64,000 nucleotides of DNA. Source: CAZEJS01 sp964512645. Lineage in GTDB: Bacteria; Actinomycetota; Geothermincolia; Fen-727; Anoxymicrobiaceae. The notes beneath the pieces are model-generated. The model was not told the DNA's origin and made no database searches. It saw nothing but the letters and a program-made list of their open reading frames with translations. The position numbers and the translations under genes are program-made. How positions within the stretch are numbered: the stretch's first letter is position 1; every line of letters begins with the position of its first letter. Positions 32,466 through 41,233 of the stretch are shown here, one piece after another. The stretch covers positions 1 through 64,000 of the forward strand of contig CAZEJS010000005.1 of NCBI GenBank assembly GCA_964512645.1, written 5' to 3'.

Positions 32466-33128
32466 GTGGAAGAAATCGAGGCCCCGGCTTTCGTCACAAG
32501 ACACCACGGCCTCGCGGGTAAGTTCATCACGTTCGAAGGGTGCGAGGGCAGCGGCAAGACCACCCAGGCAAGGTTGCTGCACGAGCACCTTCTGGAACAG
32601 GGCAGGGACGCGATCCTCTGCCACGAGCCCGGGGGCACCCCTCTCGGCGAGCGCATAAGAGAGGTCCTGCTGGACCCCGCCCGGTCGGACATGGTGCCGG
32701 CCGCCGAGGCGCTGCTCTTCACCGCAGACCGGGCCCAGGAAGTTGCCCAGGTGATAAGGCCCGCGCTGGCCAGGGGGTGGATAGTGATCGCCGACAGGTT
32801 CATCGACAGCTCGCTGGCGTACCAGGGGGTGGGCAGGGGCTGCGGGCTGGAGGCCGTCAAGAACCTGAACGACTGGGCCTGCGGCAACATCGAGCCGGAC
32901 CTGACGGTCTTCCTGGACCTCAAGGTGCCCAAAGGGCTGGACCGGGCGGCCGGGCCGGGGGGGCACGATCGTATAGAGCGTGAGTCGATCGAGTTCCACG
33001 AGAACGTGAGGCACGCCTACGGCATGCTCATGAAGATTTTCCAGGCCCGCTACAGGGTCGTCGACGCCGGGGGAACCCCGGAGGCGGTCCGCGCCCGCGT
33101 GCTGGACGAGGTCATGAAGGTCATCTGA
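32466..33128 (+). CDS. tmk: Thymidylate kinase
   Basis: A 220-residue kinase making dTDP from dTMP. FITFEGCEGSGKTTQARLL holds the P-loop (residues 25-33); then HEPGGTPLGERIREVLL, the DRFIDSSLAYQG block that binds dTMP, and a LID near DRIERE. It has about 15 extra residues before the usual start. GTG 32466 follows GGGGGGAGCA. It heads the tmk-holB-ricT group found in many Gram-positive genomes. Confidence 0.95.
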   Translation: MEEIEAPAFVTRHHGLAGKFITFEGCEGSGKTTQARLLHEHLLEQGRDAILCHEPGGTPLGERIREVLLDPARSDMVPAAEALLFTADRAQEVAQVIRPALARGWIVIADRFIDSSLAYQGVGRGCGLEAVKNLNDWACGNIEPDLTVFLDLKVPKGLDRAAGPGGHDRIERESIEFHENVRHAYGMLMKIFQARYRVVDAGGTPEAVRARVLDEVMKVI

Positions 33129-33141
33129 CGGAGGTGTTTTC

Positions 33142-34266
33142 TTGCTCTGGGACGAGGTCGTAGGCCACTCGGCCGTCTGCGCGAGCCTGCGGAGGGCGGT
33201 AGAGCGGGACCGCGTGAACCACGCGTACCTGTTCACCGGGCCGAGCGGGGTCGGCAAGTTCATCGTGGCCAGGACGCTGGCGGCAGCACTTCTATGTCCC
33301 GACGGCGGCTGCGGCGTGTGCAACACATGCAGGCGGGTCATGGAGGAGAAGCATCCCGACGTGACGGTGGTGAGGCCGGCCGGCAAGAACATCCCGGTGG
33401 AGACCGTCCGGGCCTTGAGGCTGGACGCCTTCAGCAAGCCCTCGGAGTCCGACCGCAAGATATACCTGATAAAGAACGCGGACCGCCTGTGGGAGGAGGG
33501 GGCGTCAACCCTCCTGAAAGTGCTCGAGGAACCGCCGGGCAACGTGGTGTTCATCCTGGTCACGGCGTTGGGAGGGGGGGTTCTTCCCACAATAAGGTCA
33601 CGCTGCCAGGAGATCCGGTTCTCCAATGTGCCGCTCGACGAACTCCGGGCGTACCTGGTCGAGAACAGGGACGTCGATCCGGGGAGGGCGGACCTCATCG
33701 TGAGGCTCACGGGGGGTGTGCTGGGGCGTGCCCTGGACTGGTGCGACGAGCCGTGGCGGCTTACCCGGCGCGACAACGTCATCAAGACGGCCATGGCGCT
33801 TCGCCGGGCAGACCTCGACCACACACTGGAGATGGCCCAGGAGTTGTACCGGGAGGTCCGCGCCCCGCTGGAGGAGGTCGCCGCGGCCTGCCAGGACCGT
33901 AAGAGCGCGGTGGCGGACGGGACGCTGGACGACGCCACGTTGAAACGGATCCACAAGGAATACGACGAGGAGTGCAGGCGCGAACAGCTCAAGGAGGAGA
34001 TACGCGGGACCCGGGAGGTCCTGTCGACCCTCGCCTGGTGGTATCGTGATATCCTCATATACGGCGAAGGGGCCGAAGGCTCACTGCTGGTGAACCACGA
34101 CCTCGAGCAGGAGGTCGCGCGCGAGGCCGGGGCACTCTCCCCGGCGAACCTCCTCAGATGCATAGACGTACTGGGTGAAGGCATGGAAGCCGCTGAACAG
34201 AATGTGCCGTCGCAGTTGAACATCGAAAGCGCTCTCTTCGGGATCCAGGAGGCGCTGTATGCCTAA
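33142..34266 (+). CDS. holB: DNA polymerase III subunit delta'
   Basis: A 374-residue AAA+ clamp-loader subunit. The N-terminal LWDEVVGHSAVCASLRRAV is typical. The Walker A-like GPSGVGKF (33-40) has Phe where ATP-binding subunits have Ser or Thr, fitting delta', which does not bind ATP. C52, C57, C60 and C63 are the zinc module, and ASTLLKVLEEPPGNVVFILVTA with the RSRCQEIRF block is the family core. The region after residue 250 is divergent. The start is TTG 33142 behind ACGGAGGTG. It overlaps ricT by 8 bases. Confidence 0.93.
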   Translation: MLWDEVVGHSAVCASLRRAVERDRVNHAYLFTGPSGVGKFIVARTLAAALLCPDGGCGVCNTCRRVMEEKHPDVTVVRPAGKNIPVETVRALRLDAFSKPSESDRKIYLIKNADRLWEEGASTLLKVLEEPPGNVVFILVTALGGGVLPTIRSRCQEIRFSNVPLDELRAYLVENRDVDPGRADLIVRLTGGVLGRALDWCDEPWRLTRRDNVIKTAMALRRADLDHTLEMAQELYREVRAPLEEVAAACQDRKSAVADGTLDDATLKRIHKEYDEECRREQLKEEIRGTREVLSTLAWWYRDILIYGEGAEGSLLVNHDLEQEVAREAGALSPANLLRCIDVLGEGMEAAEQNVPSQLNIESALFGIQEALYA

Positions 34267-35086
34267 AACGGTAGGCATCACCTTCCGGCCCGGCGGCAAG
34301 GTCTACCTGTACGACCCCGAAGACCTGCCCCTGGTCCCGGGGGACGAGGTGGTGGTCCCCGCCGCGCGGGGCGTGGGTTTCGGCAGGGTTGTAACCCCGG
34401 TGAAAGACGTGCCCGACGAAGAGCTGGAAGGACCTCTCAAGAAGGTGATGAGGCGGGCCGGCGACCGCGACAGGGCGCGGCAGGAGGAGAACGCCCGGAA
34501 GAAGGAGGAGGCGTACCGGACGGCCCGCCGCCTGGTCCAGAAGCACCGGCTCGCGATGAAGCTGGTGGACGTGGATTACGTCTTCGACGGGTCGAGCGTG
34601 GTCTTCTACTTCACCGCCGAAGGGAGGGTGGACTTCCGCGAACTGGTCAAGGACCTCGCCGCCGCGCTCAAGGCCCGCATCGAACTGAGGCAGGTGGGGG
34701 TGCGCGATGAAGCGAAGATGGTCGGGGGGCTGGGGCCGTGCGGCAGGGACCTGTGCTGCAGTCTCTTCCTCTCCGATTTCAACCCGGTGTCCATCAAGAT
34801 GGCCAAGGAACAGAACCTGCCGCTGAACCCCGGGAAGATAAGCGGCGCATGCGGCAGGCTGATGTGCTGCCTGAAGTACGAGGTCGCCGCCTACGAGGAG
34901 TTCAACAGGAGGGCGCCGGCGTTCGGCAGCGAGGTGGACACCGAGCACGGCAGGGGCAGGGTGGTCGGATACCACGTGCCTTGCAACGTCGTCGTGGTGG
35001 AGGTGGAACAGGGACGCCGCGTCGACGTCCGGCTCGATGACCTCAAGGCGCGCAAGGACCAGCGCCCCAGGAAGCGCAGGCGATGA
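34259..35086 (+). CDS. ricT: PSP1-domain protein RicT (YaaT family)
   Basis: A 275-residue protein. Six cysteines, C161, C166, C167 and C198, C203, C204, sit in GPCGRDLCCSLF and ACGRLMCCLKYE, which match the iron-sulfur ligands of the Bacillus RicT family. The PSP1 core includes VRDEAKMVGGLG. In Bacillus RicT acts with RicA and RicF on RNase Y-dependent mRNA maturation. Partners are not seen here. The gene after holB is a frequent neighbour pair. The C-terminus is rich in Lys and Arg. Confidence 0.9.
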   Translation: MPKTVGITFRPGGKVYLYDPEDLPLVPGDEVVVPAARGVGFGRVVTPVKDVPDEELEGPLKKVMRRAGDRDRARQEENARKKEEAYRTARRLVQKHRLAMKLVDVDYVFDGSSVVFYFTAEGRVDFRELVKDLAAALKARIELRQVGVRDEAKMVGGLGPCGRDLCCSLFLSDFNPVSIKMAKEQNLPLNPGKISGACGRLMCCLKYEVAAYEEFNRRAPAFGSEVDTEHGRGRVVGYHVPCNVVVVEVEQGRRVDVRLDDLKARKDQRPRKRRR

Positions 35087-35209
35087 CCGGAAAACTCGTC
35101 GCGCGAAGGTCCTTTTTTCATTTCGTGCTAATATAGTTATAGGGCTGCCGCCGGGTTGGTCAGGGCGGCGGTTCTGTTTTCTCGGGTTCATGAAAGGGAG
35201 GCCGCTGAT

Positions 35210-35791
35210 TTGTTCGAGATGAGAGTGCACGGCCTTGGCGGCCAGGGCGCGGTTACCCTCGTCAACTGGCTGGCGCAGGCCGCCTACAACGGCGGCAGGC
35301 ACGTTCAGGCGTTTCCGTTCTTCGGGGCCGAGCGCCGCGGGGCCCCGGTGAAGGCGTTCGTGCGCGTCGACGACGAGGCGATCGACCTCCGGAGCCAGGT
35401 CTACCTCCCCGACCTGCTGGTGGTGATGAGCCCCGACCTGACGGGCCAGGCGATCGAGGAAGGCATCAAGGAGGACGCGAAGGTCCTCCTGAACGCGGGC
35501 GCCGAGCTGGCCGCCCGGCTGGCGGGGAAGTTCGGCCGCGGCTTCGATTACGTTGACGCGACCGGCATCGCGATCGAGCACGGGCTCGAGGTGGACGGAA
35601 TGCCCATGGTGAACCTGCCGCTTTTCGGAGCGATCGCCGCCGATTCGGGTGTGACGGACCTGGAAGGAGTCCTTGGCGTGGTCGCCGAGGTGGCCGCGAG
35701 GCGCGGCAACCCCGACGCTTACAAGGCCGCGGCAACCGGTGGTTTCGAGAGCGTGTTTTTCGCAGCGAAGGAGGGTGCGGGCGTCGGCTGA
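35210..35791 (+). CDS. porG: 2-oxoacid:ferredoxin oxidoreductase, gamma subunit
   Basis: A 193-residue subunit with the family start MRVHGLGGQGAVTLVNWLAQAAYNGGRHVQAFPFFGAERRGAPVKAFVRV, and PDLLVVMSPDLTG in the middle. It is one of four chains that oxidise pyruvate or another 2-oxoacid to acyl-CoA with reduction of ferredoxin. TTG 35210 is chosen because GGGAGG at 35196-35201 is 8 bases away; ATG 35219 is the alternative. An AT-rich patch at 35111-35142 with TATAGT may hold the operon promoter, but no -35 is clear. Confidence 0.92.
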   Translation: MFEMRVHGLGGQGAVTLVNWLAQAAYNGGRHVQAFPFFGAERRGAPVKAFVRVDDEAIDLRSQVYLPDLLVVMSPDLTGQAIEEGIKEDAKVLLNAGAELAARLAGKFGRGFDYVDATGIAIEHGLEVDGMPMVNLPLFGAIAADSGVTDLEGVLGVVAEVAARRGNPDAYKAAATGGFESVFFAAKEGAGVG

Positions 35792-35814
35792 CCGGTGTCC
35801 GTCCGGTGGGAGCG

Positions 35815-36084
35815 ATGGAAGAAAAAGAGGAAGTCGGCTACATGACGTCCGTGTCCAGGCCGGTCAAGGGCTGCGCCGGGGACACCGGGGAGTGGCGGGT
35901 GTTCAAGCCCGTCAAAGACGACGAGAAGTGCAACAAGTGCCTCCTGTGCTGGGTGTACTGCCCGGAGGCGACCATTTCCAAGGACGAACTCCAGATCGAT
36001 TACCAGTACTGCAAAGGGTGCGGGATCTGCGCGGTCGAGTGCCCGACGGGCGCGATCGTGATGGTCAAGGAGGATAAGCAGTGA
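35815..36084 (+). CDS. porD: 2-oxoacid:ferredoxin oxidoreductase, delta (ferredoxin) subunit
   Basis: An 89-residue protein with two 4Fe-4S motifs: C39, C42, C45, C49 (CNKCLLCWVYCPE) and C66, C69, C72, C76 (CKGCGICAVECP). It carries electrons from the TPP site to ferredoxin. ATG 35815 has GGGAG just before; GTG 35806 is in frame. Its end overlaps the alpha start by 4 bases, showing coupling. Confidence 0.93.
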   Translation: MEEKEEVGYMTSVSRPVKGCAGDTGEWRVFKPVKDDEKCNKCLLCWVYCPEATISKDELQIDYQYCKGCGICAVECPTGAIVMVKEDKQ

Positions 36085-37295
36085 AGGTGCTCGAGTCGGG
36101 AAACCATATGGTGGCCCTCGCAGCCAACGCCGCGGCGGTCGAGGTCGTGCCGGCTTACCCGATAACACCCCAGACCCAGATCATCGAGAAGGTGGCCGAC
36201 CTCATCGCGGATGGTGAGATGGACGCCGAGTACATCCCGGTGGAGTCGGAGCACAGCGCCTGCGCGGCGCTGGTATCCGCGAGCCTGACCGGCATCAGGG
36301 CGTTTTCGGCCACCAGCGCCCACGGCCTTGCCTACATGCACGAGATGCTGCACTACGCGGCCGGCATCAGGGTCCCGGTAGTGATGGCGAACGTGAACCG
36401 CGCCCTCGGTCCGGGCTGGAACATCTGGTGCGACCACCAGGACTCCATAAGCCAGAGGGACACCGGGTGGCTGCAGGTGTACGTGGCGAGCCACCAGGAA
36501 GCGGTCGATACGGTGATACAGGCGTTCAGGATAACCGAGGACCACTCGGTGCTGCTCCCCCTGATGCTCAACCTCGACGCGTTCGTGTTGTCGCACACCT
36601 ACATGGACGCCGACATACCAGCTCGGGAAGAGGTCGCCGGGTTCCTGCCCCGCTACCGGCCGCTGTGGAAGCTGGATCCGCGCAAGCCGGTCACCCACGG
36701 TTCGGTCGTCTACCCGGTCGATTTCAGCGAGACCAGGGAGTCCATGGCCATCGGCCAGGAGAATGCCCGGGAGGTTATAAGGCGCGCCGTCTCCGAGTTC
36801 GAGGAGGTCTTCGGGCGCAACCACGGCGACCTGATCGAGACTTACCGCCTCGACGGGGCGAAGGTCGTTGTCGTCGCGATGGGCAGCATGGCCGCCGAGA
36901 GCAGGGTCGCGGTCGATGCCCTGCGGGACCGCGGCGAAGACGTCGGGCTGCTGCGGGTGAGGTTCTTCCGCCCGTTTCCCACCGGCGAGTTGAGAGAACT
37001 GCTGGCCGGGCGGGACCGGATCGTGGTGCTGGACAGGGACTTCTCCTACGGGAACGAGGGTGCTCTTTACACCGAGGTGAAAAGCGCCCTTTACCGCTAC
37101 GCGGACGTACCCGCGAACAACATCATTCTCGGGATAGGGGGGAGGGACGTTACCCACACCGGGATCGAAGAGCTGGTGCTGCGCTCGGCGGACGGCGGAC
37201 TTCCGGAGGTCACCTGGGGCGATTCGCGCATCAGCGACGGCCACCTGGTGACGCGGGACCTCCTCAGGGAGTTCGACGAGCTGATGGATGAATGA
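36081..37295 (+). CDS. porA: 2-oxoacid:ferredoxin oxidoreductase, alpha subunit
   Basis: A 404-residue subunit. The N-terminal MVALAANAAAVEVVPAYPITPQTQIIEKVADLIADGEMDAEYIPVESEHSA is the PP-domain signature; SHGLAYMHEMLHYAAGIRVPVVMANVNRALGPGWNIWCDHQDSISQRDTGWLQ follows and best matches pyruvate-type enzymes. The C-terminal part (from about 270) has the transketolase-like domain. GTG 36081 overlaps porD. Confidence 0.92.
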   Translation: MKVLESGNHMVALAANAAAVEVVPAYPITPQTQIIEKVADLIADGEMDAEYIPVESEHSACAALVSASLTGIRAFSATSAHGLAYMHEMLHYAAGIRVPVVMANVNRALGPGWNIWCDHQDSISQRDTGWLQVYVASHQEAVDTVIQAFRITEDHSVLLPLMLNLDAFVLSHTYMDADIPAREEVAGFLPRYRPLWKLDPRKPVTHGSVVYPVDFSETRESMAIGQENAREVIRRAVSEFEEVFGRNHGDLIETYRLDGAKVVVVAMGSMAAESRVAVDALRDRGEDVGLLRVRFFRPFPTGELRELLAGRDRIVVLDRDFSYGNEGALYTEVKSALYRYADVPANNIILGIGGRDVTHTGIEELVLRSADGGLPEVTWGDSRISDGHLVTRDLLREFDELMDE

Positions 37296-37331
37296 GACGT
37301 TGCCGCCGGTGAGAGGCCGGCCGCGGGAGGG

Positions 37332-38273
37332 ATGCCGACGATGGTCAGTTTGAAGGACCTGCCCGAAGAGGAGCTGTTCCTGGCCGGCAGCACTGCGTGC
37401 CAGGGGTGCCCCTCGAGCCTGGCGCTCAGGATAGCGTTCAAGGCCCTGGGCAAGAATACGGTCCTGGTGGTGGTAGCCTCGTGCACGTCGGTGCTGCAGG
37501 GGTCCTATCCGCTGTCGGCCATCGACCTGCCGCTGATGAACGTGGCGTTCGCGACCGGCGGGGCGAGCGCGTCGGGGGTAGTGGCCGGCCTGCGGGCGCT
37601 GCACAAGCGGGGGGACCTCGACGAGGAGCCGACCGTCCTGGTGTGGGCCGGAGACGGCGGCACCTACGACATCGGGATACAGTCCCTGTCGGGCGCCGCG
37701 GAGCGGGAGACCAACTTCATCTATGTCTGCTACAACAACGAGATGTACTCGAACACCGGCACGCAGAGGAGCGGGGCTACGCCCCTGGGCGCCTGGACCA
37801 CCACCACGCCTGGAGGCAAAGCGCAGCAGCGCAAGGACATCGCCCAGGTAATGATCGCCCACCGGATACCTTACGTTGCCACCGCGTCGCTGGCTTACCC
37901 GCTGGACTTCTACCAGAAGATGGAGAAGGCCAAGGCCATGGAGGGCACCAAGTACATCGAGCTCATGGCCCCGTGTCCACCGGGCTGGAAGTTCCCCTCG
38001 AGCCAGACGATCGAGGTCAGCCGCCTGGCGGTTCAGAGCGGCATGTGGCTGTTGTACGAGCACGAGAACGGGGAGACCAGGTTCACCGCGGCGACAAAGA
38101 GGATCATCGAGGGCAAGGTCAAGAAGAAGCCGGTGAAGGATTACCTGGAGATGCAGGGGCGCTTCAAGCAGGTGCTCTCCTCCCCGGAGGGCCAGGCAGC
38201 GGAGGACGCGCTCGAGCAGGAGGTCACCGAATCGATCAGGCGCCTGCACGGGTGGGTTCCAGAGTACATCTGA
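37332..38273 (+). CDS. porB: 2-oxoacid:ferredoxin oxidoreductase, beta subunit
   Basis: A 313-residue TPP-binding subunit. C23 and C26 (STACQGCPSSLALR) and C51 are the expected 4Fe-4S ligands, with a further Cys in ELMAPCPPGW. The TPP motif is GDGGTYDIGIQSLSGAAERETNFIYVCYNNEMYSNTGTQRSG. The order gamma-delta-alpha-beta equals pyruvate synthase and related enzymes. This points to pyruvate, though other 2-oxoacids are possible. ATG 37332, with ATG 37341 as a close alternative. Confidence 0.92.
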   Translation: MPTMVSLKDLPEEELFLAGSTACQGCPSSLALRIAFKALGKNTVLVVVASCTSVLQGSYPLSAIDLPLMNVAFATGGASASGVVAGLRALHKRGDLDEEPTVLVWAGDGGTYDIGIQSLSGAAERETNFIYVCYNNEMYSNTGTQRSGATPLGAWTTTTPGGKAQQRKDIAQVMIAHRIPYVATASLAYPLDFYQKMEKAKAMEGTKYIELMAPCPPGWKFPSSQTIEVSRLAVQSGMWLLYEHENGETRFTAATKRIIEGKVKKKPVKDYLEMQGRFKQVLSSPEGQAAEDALEQEVTESIRRLHGWVPEYI

Positions 38274-38306
38274 CCCGCCGGGGCCGCGGCCCCGCGGCAA
38301 CCACGG

Positions 38307-38335
38307 TTCGCCCCCCGCCGCTCCGGTGGTAGAAT
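38307..38335 (+). promoter_or_regulatory. Candidate promoter of tRNA-Thr
   Basis: TTCGCC (38307-38312), 17 bases, TAGAAT (38330-38335). The tRNA begins 19 bases after the -10. The -10 is good, the -35 weak. Confidence 0.4.
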
Positions 38336-38353
38336 GTCTGGCGCAGGACGGAA

Positions 38354-38429
38354 GCCGGTGTAGCTCAGTCGGTAGAGCGGCTCACTCGTAATGAGCAGGT
38401 CAGCGGTTCGAATCCGCTCGCCGGCTCCA
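38354..38429 (+). tRNA. tRNA-Thr, anticodon CGT
   Basis: A 76-base cloverleaf. The 7-bp acceptor (GCCGGTG with CGCCGGC) includes a G-U pair at 6-67, followed by T73 and an encoded CCA. The D arm has AGCTCAGTCGGTAGAGC, the anticodon loop is CTCGTAA, giving CGT for the threonine codon ACG, and the T arm has GGTTCGAATCC. No defect seen. It sits between the por operon and the histidine kinase. Confidence 0.95.
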
Positions 38430-38568
38430 CCTCCCGCCCCGGGGATGGCCCCGCCCCGGGCACGAAGCGGAGACGGGCACCCGATCACTATCAAGAAGCC
38501 GTCCCGCCCGTGCCGAAACAAAGAGTGCCAACGAAACGGGAAGCGGCGGGCGCGCCCCGTGCGCCCCG

Positions 38569-41082
38569 GTGGAAATACACCCGCACGACAGGGAAGCTGA
38601 TTTGCCTTACGACGATATCGAACCGGCCCCGCCGACAGGGCCCGGGCGGCAGGACCCCGGGTCTTCCGCGGCAGGCGCCGGGACGGACGAGCCCGGCCGG
38701 ACGCGCAACAAGCTCGAGAGGCTGGAGAAGTTGTACCGCGCCCTGAGCGCGGGGAGCGAGGCCGCGCTGAGGTCGCGGGACCCCCGGGACCTCTACGAGG
38801 GGGTCTGCCGGGTGCTCGCGGAAAGCGGGCTTGTCGTCATGGCCTGGGTGGGGATGACGGTCCCCGGCAGCCAGGTCGTCCTCCCCGTTGGACACGGCGG
38901 ACGGGACGAGGGATTCCTCAAGGACACCAGGCACTCCGCCCTGGAGGTGCCGGACGGGCTCGGGCCCACCGGGACGGCCATCCGCGAAGAACGGGCCGAT
39001 CTCTGCGGGGACATCGCGGGGGACCTGCGCATGTCACCCTGGCGCAACGAAGCCCTTGCCCGCGGTTACGGGTCCTGCGCGGCGTTCCCGTTGCGGCTCG
39101 AAGACCAGGTCGTGGGAGCGCTGACCCTGTACTGCGCCGGCGGCGGGGCGTCCGACGCGGACCTGCTGGAGCTGGCCTCTTCGCTCGCGGAAGAGATCTC
39201 CTTCGTCATCCGTTCGATAGAGAGGGAAGGCCGGCGCAAGCGGGCCGAGGAGTCGCTGCGACGTAGCGAGCAGTATTACCGGGCCCTGATTGAGAACACC
39301 CAGGACGTCATCACGCTCATGAGTTCGACCGGGGAGATGCTGTACGTCAGCCCTTCGGTGGAGCGCGCGCTCGGCTTCAAGCGCTCCGACATGAGAGAAA
39401 AGGTCATCTTCGATTTCGTCCACCCGGACGACGCGTCCGCGCTCGCCGGGTTCATGCGGGGCATTACCGGCGCCCCCGAGTCGAGCGCGACCGTGGAGGT
39501 ACGCCTCAGGCACAGCGGCGGCGCCTACAGGGATCTCGACGTGGTCGGAAAGAGCTTCCGGGACGAGGCGGGGGGCGTCGGGGTCATCGTGAGCGCGAGG
39601 GACGTAACCGACCGGAAGGCCGTCGAGGCGGCTCAGCGGAAGGACCGCGACTTCATATCGACGGTCATCGACACGGCCGCCGCGGTTGTGGTCGTCTTCG
39701 ACCTGGACAGGCGCATCATCCTGTTCAACAGCACCGCCGAGGAGATCTCCGGCTATTCCGCCCCGGAGGTCAGGGGCCGCAAGGCCAATTTCCTGTTGCC
39801 GAGCGACCAGGCGCGAAAGGCGCAGGAGGCGTTCGACGGGATTGTCGCGGGGGACCATGCCTACAAGACACTGGAGCTCGAATGGCTGACGAGGCACGGG
39901 GCCCGCAAGCTCATATCGTGGACCAGCACGCTGATGGACGAGGAGGACGGAGGCGGGTTCGTCATCTGTACCGGAATCGACATCACCGAGCGGAGGCAGG
40001 CCGAGGCCGCGCTGAGGGAATCAGAGGAACAGTACCGGACCGTGTTCGAGTCGACCGGCACCGCCATGTGCATCATCGGCGAGAAGACGGTGGTGACGTT
40101 CATGAACCAGGAGTTCGGCAGGATGACCGGCTACGGCACTGCGGAGGTGGAGGGAGTGCGCCCGTTCACCGATTTCCTCCAGCCGTCCGACGCCGACAGC
40201 TTCAGGAGCTACCACCGGGAGACGCTGAGGGGATCGCGCGGGGTTCCCATACACTTCGAGTGCAACGTCGTCGACAAGGCGGGTAATGCCCTGAACGTAC
40301 TGGCCAACCTGGGGCTGCTCCCGGGAAGGCCGGCCTGCGTCCTTTCCCTCATCGATATCACCCGCGAGCGCATGTACGAGCGGAACCTGGCCGAGACCGC
40401 GGAGAGGCTGAAGCACTTCCTCAGTGTCGCGTCGCACGAGCTCAGGCATCCGATTACCGTCGTCAAGGGCTACGCCAACACCCTCAGCGGTTTCATGGAG
40501 GAGATGCCCAAAGAGCACATCATGGAGATACTGGACGACATCGACGGCTCCGCGGATCGCCTGACGCGTTACGTCGAGGACCTGATGGACGTTTCACGCG
40601 TCGAGGAAGGCCGCTTTCCCATCCAGAAGAAGCCGACCGAGGTCGGAGAGCTGGTCAATATGACCCTGGAGGACATGCGGGCGATCGGTATCGAGAACGA
40701 TTTCACCGCCACTGTGTCGCCCGATATCGGCACTATCCAGGTAGACCCCGAGAAGTTCGTCCAGCTACTGGTGATACTGCTCGAGAACGCCGTAAGGTTC
40801 GGGCCTCCCCGCTCCCCCGTGGAGATACTGCTGACCCGGGTGAAAGGAACCCTGGAGTGCGCCGTTCTCGACCGCGGGCGGGGCATAGAAGAAGAGGACC
40901 GGGAGAGGGTGTTCGACCGGTTCTACCAGGTCGAGGACATGATGCATCACTCCACGCCCGGGATGGGCCTGGGCCTGTACATCGCCCGCGAGATCGTTAC
41001 CGCGCACGGCGGCTCGATATGGTGCGAACCGCGGGAGGGCGGGGGCAGCGTGTTTCGCTTCACCTTGCTCCTGGACGATTGA
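38569..41082 (+). CDS. PAS-domain sensor histidine kinase (orphan)
   Basis: An 837-residue soluble kinase with no hydrophobic helix. Domain order: GAF (about 55-215); PAS 1 (235-350); PAS 2 (365-480); PAS 3 (485-600); HisKA with H623 in ASHELRHPITVVKGYANTL; and HATPase with N box LVILLENAVRFGPP and G boxes DRGRGIEEEDRERVFDRFY and GMGLGLYIAREIVTAHGGSIWCE. It should autophosphorylate on H623 and pass the phosphate to a response regulator, but none lies nearby, so the partner is unknown. The start is uncertain: GTG 38569 is given, but TTG 38602 and sites further downstream are possible. Confidence 0.88.
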   Translation: MEIHPHDREADLPYDDIEPAPPTGPGRQDPGSSAAGAGTDEPGRTRNKLERLEKLYRALSAGSEAALRSRDPRDLYEGVCRVLAESGLVVMAWVGMTVPGSQVVLPVGHGGRDEGFLKDTRHSALEVPDGLGPTGTAIREERADLCGDIAGDLRMSPWRNEALARGYGSCAAFPLRLEDQVVGALTLYCAGGGASDADLLELASSLAEEISFVIRSIEREGRRKRAEESLRRSEQYYRALIENTQDVITLMSSTGEMLYVSPSVERALGFKRSDMREKVIFDFVHPDDASALAGFMRGITGAPESSATVEVRLRHSGGAYRDLDVVGKSFRDEAGGVGVIVSARDVTDRKAVEAAQRKDRDFISTVIDTAAAVVVVFDLDRRIILFNSTAEEISGYSAPEVRGRKANFLLPSDQARKAQEAFDGIVAGDHAYKTLELEWLTRHGARKLISWTSTLMDEEDGGGFVICTGIDITERRQAEAALRESEEQYRTVFESTGTAMCIIGEKTVVTFMNQEFGRMTGYGTAEVEGVRPFTDFLQPSDADSFRSYHRETLRGSRGVPIHFECNVVDKAGNALNVLANLGLLPGRPACVLSLIDITRERMYERNLAETAERLKHFLSVASHELRHPITVVKGYANTLSGFMEEMPKEHIMEILDDIDGSADRLTRYVEDLMDVSRVEEGRFPIQKKPTEVGELVNMTLEDMRAIGIENDFTATVSPDIGTIQVDPEKFVQLLVILLENAVRFGPPRSPVEILLTRVKGTLECAVLDRGRGIEEEDRERVFDRFYQVEDMMHHSTPGMGLGLYIAREIVTAHGGSIWCEPREGGGSVFRFTLLLDD

Positions 41083-41233
41083 CCGTGCCCCCTCCGCCGG
41101 GGAGTCCGCTCCGTTCCAGCCCGCCATCGAACCGGCTTCCCGCTCTCGAGGTTCCCGTTGTCCCGCGGCGGGTCCGGAGGCGGGCGACCTGCTATAGTTT
41201 AGCCTGGACGACGAAGGAAGGCGGGACTGCCCG

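Noticed and set aside
32316..34223. Long open frame on the minus strand opposite tmk and holB (635 codons)
   Set aside because: Its translation is Ser/Arg-rich with no domains, while the plus strand encodes intact tmk and holB. It is a shadow caused by high GC content.
36000..38300. Long minus-strand frame (766 codons) opposite porA and porB
   Set aside because: Plus-strand frames have clear enzyme motifs and ribosome sites. The minus translation has His, Val and Arg repeats typical of antisense reading.
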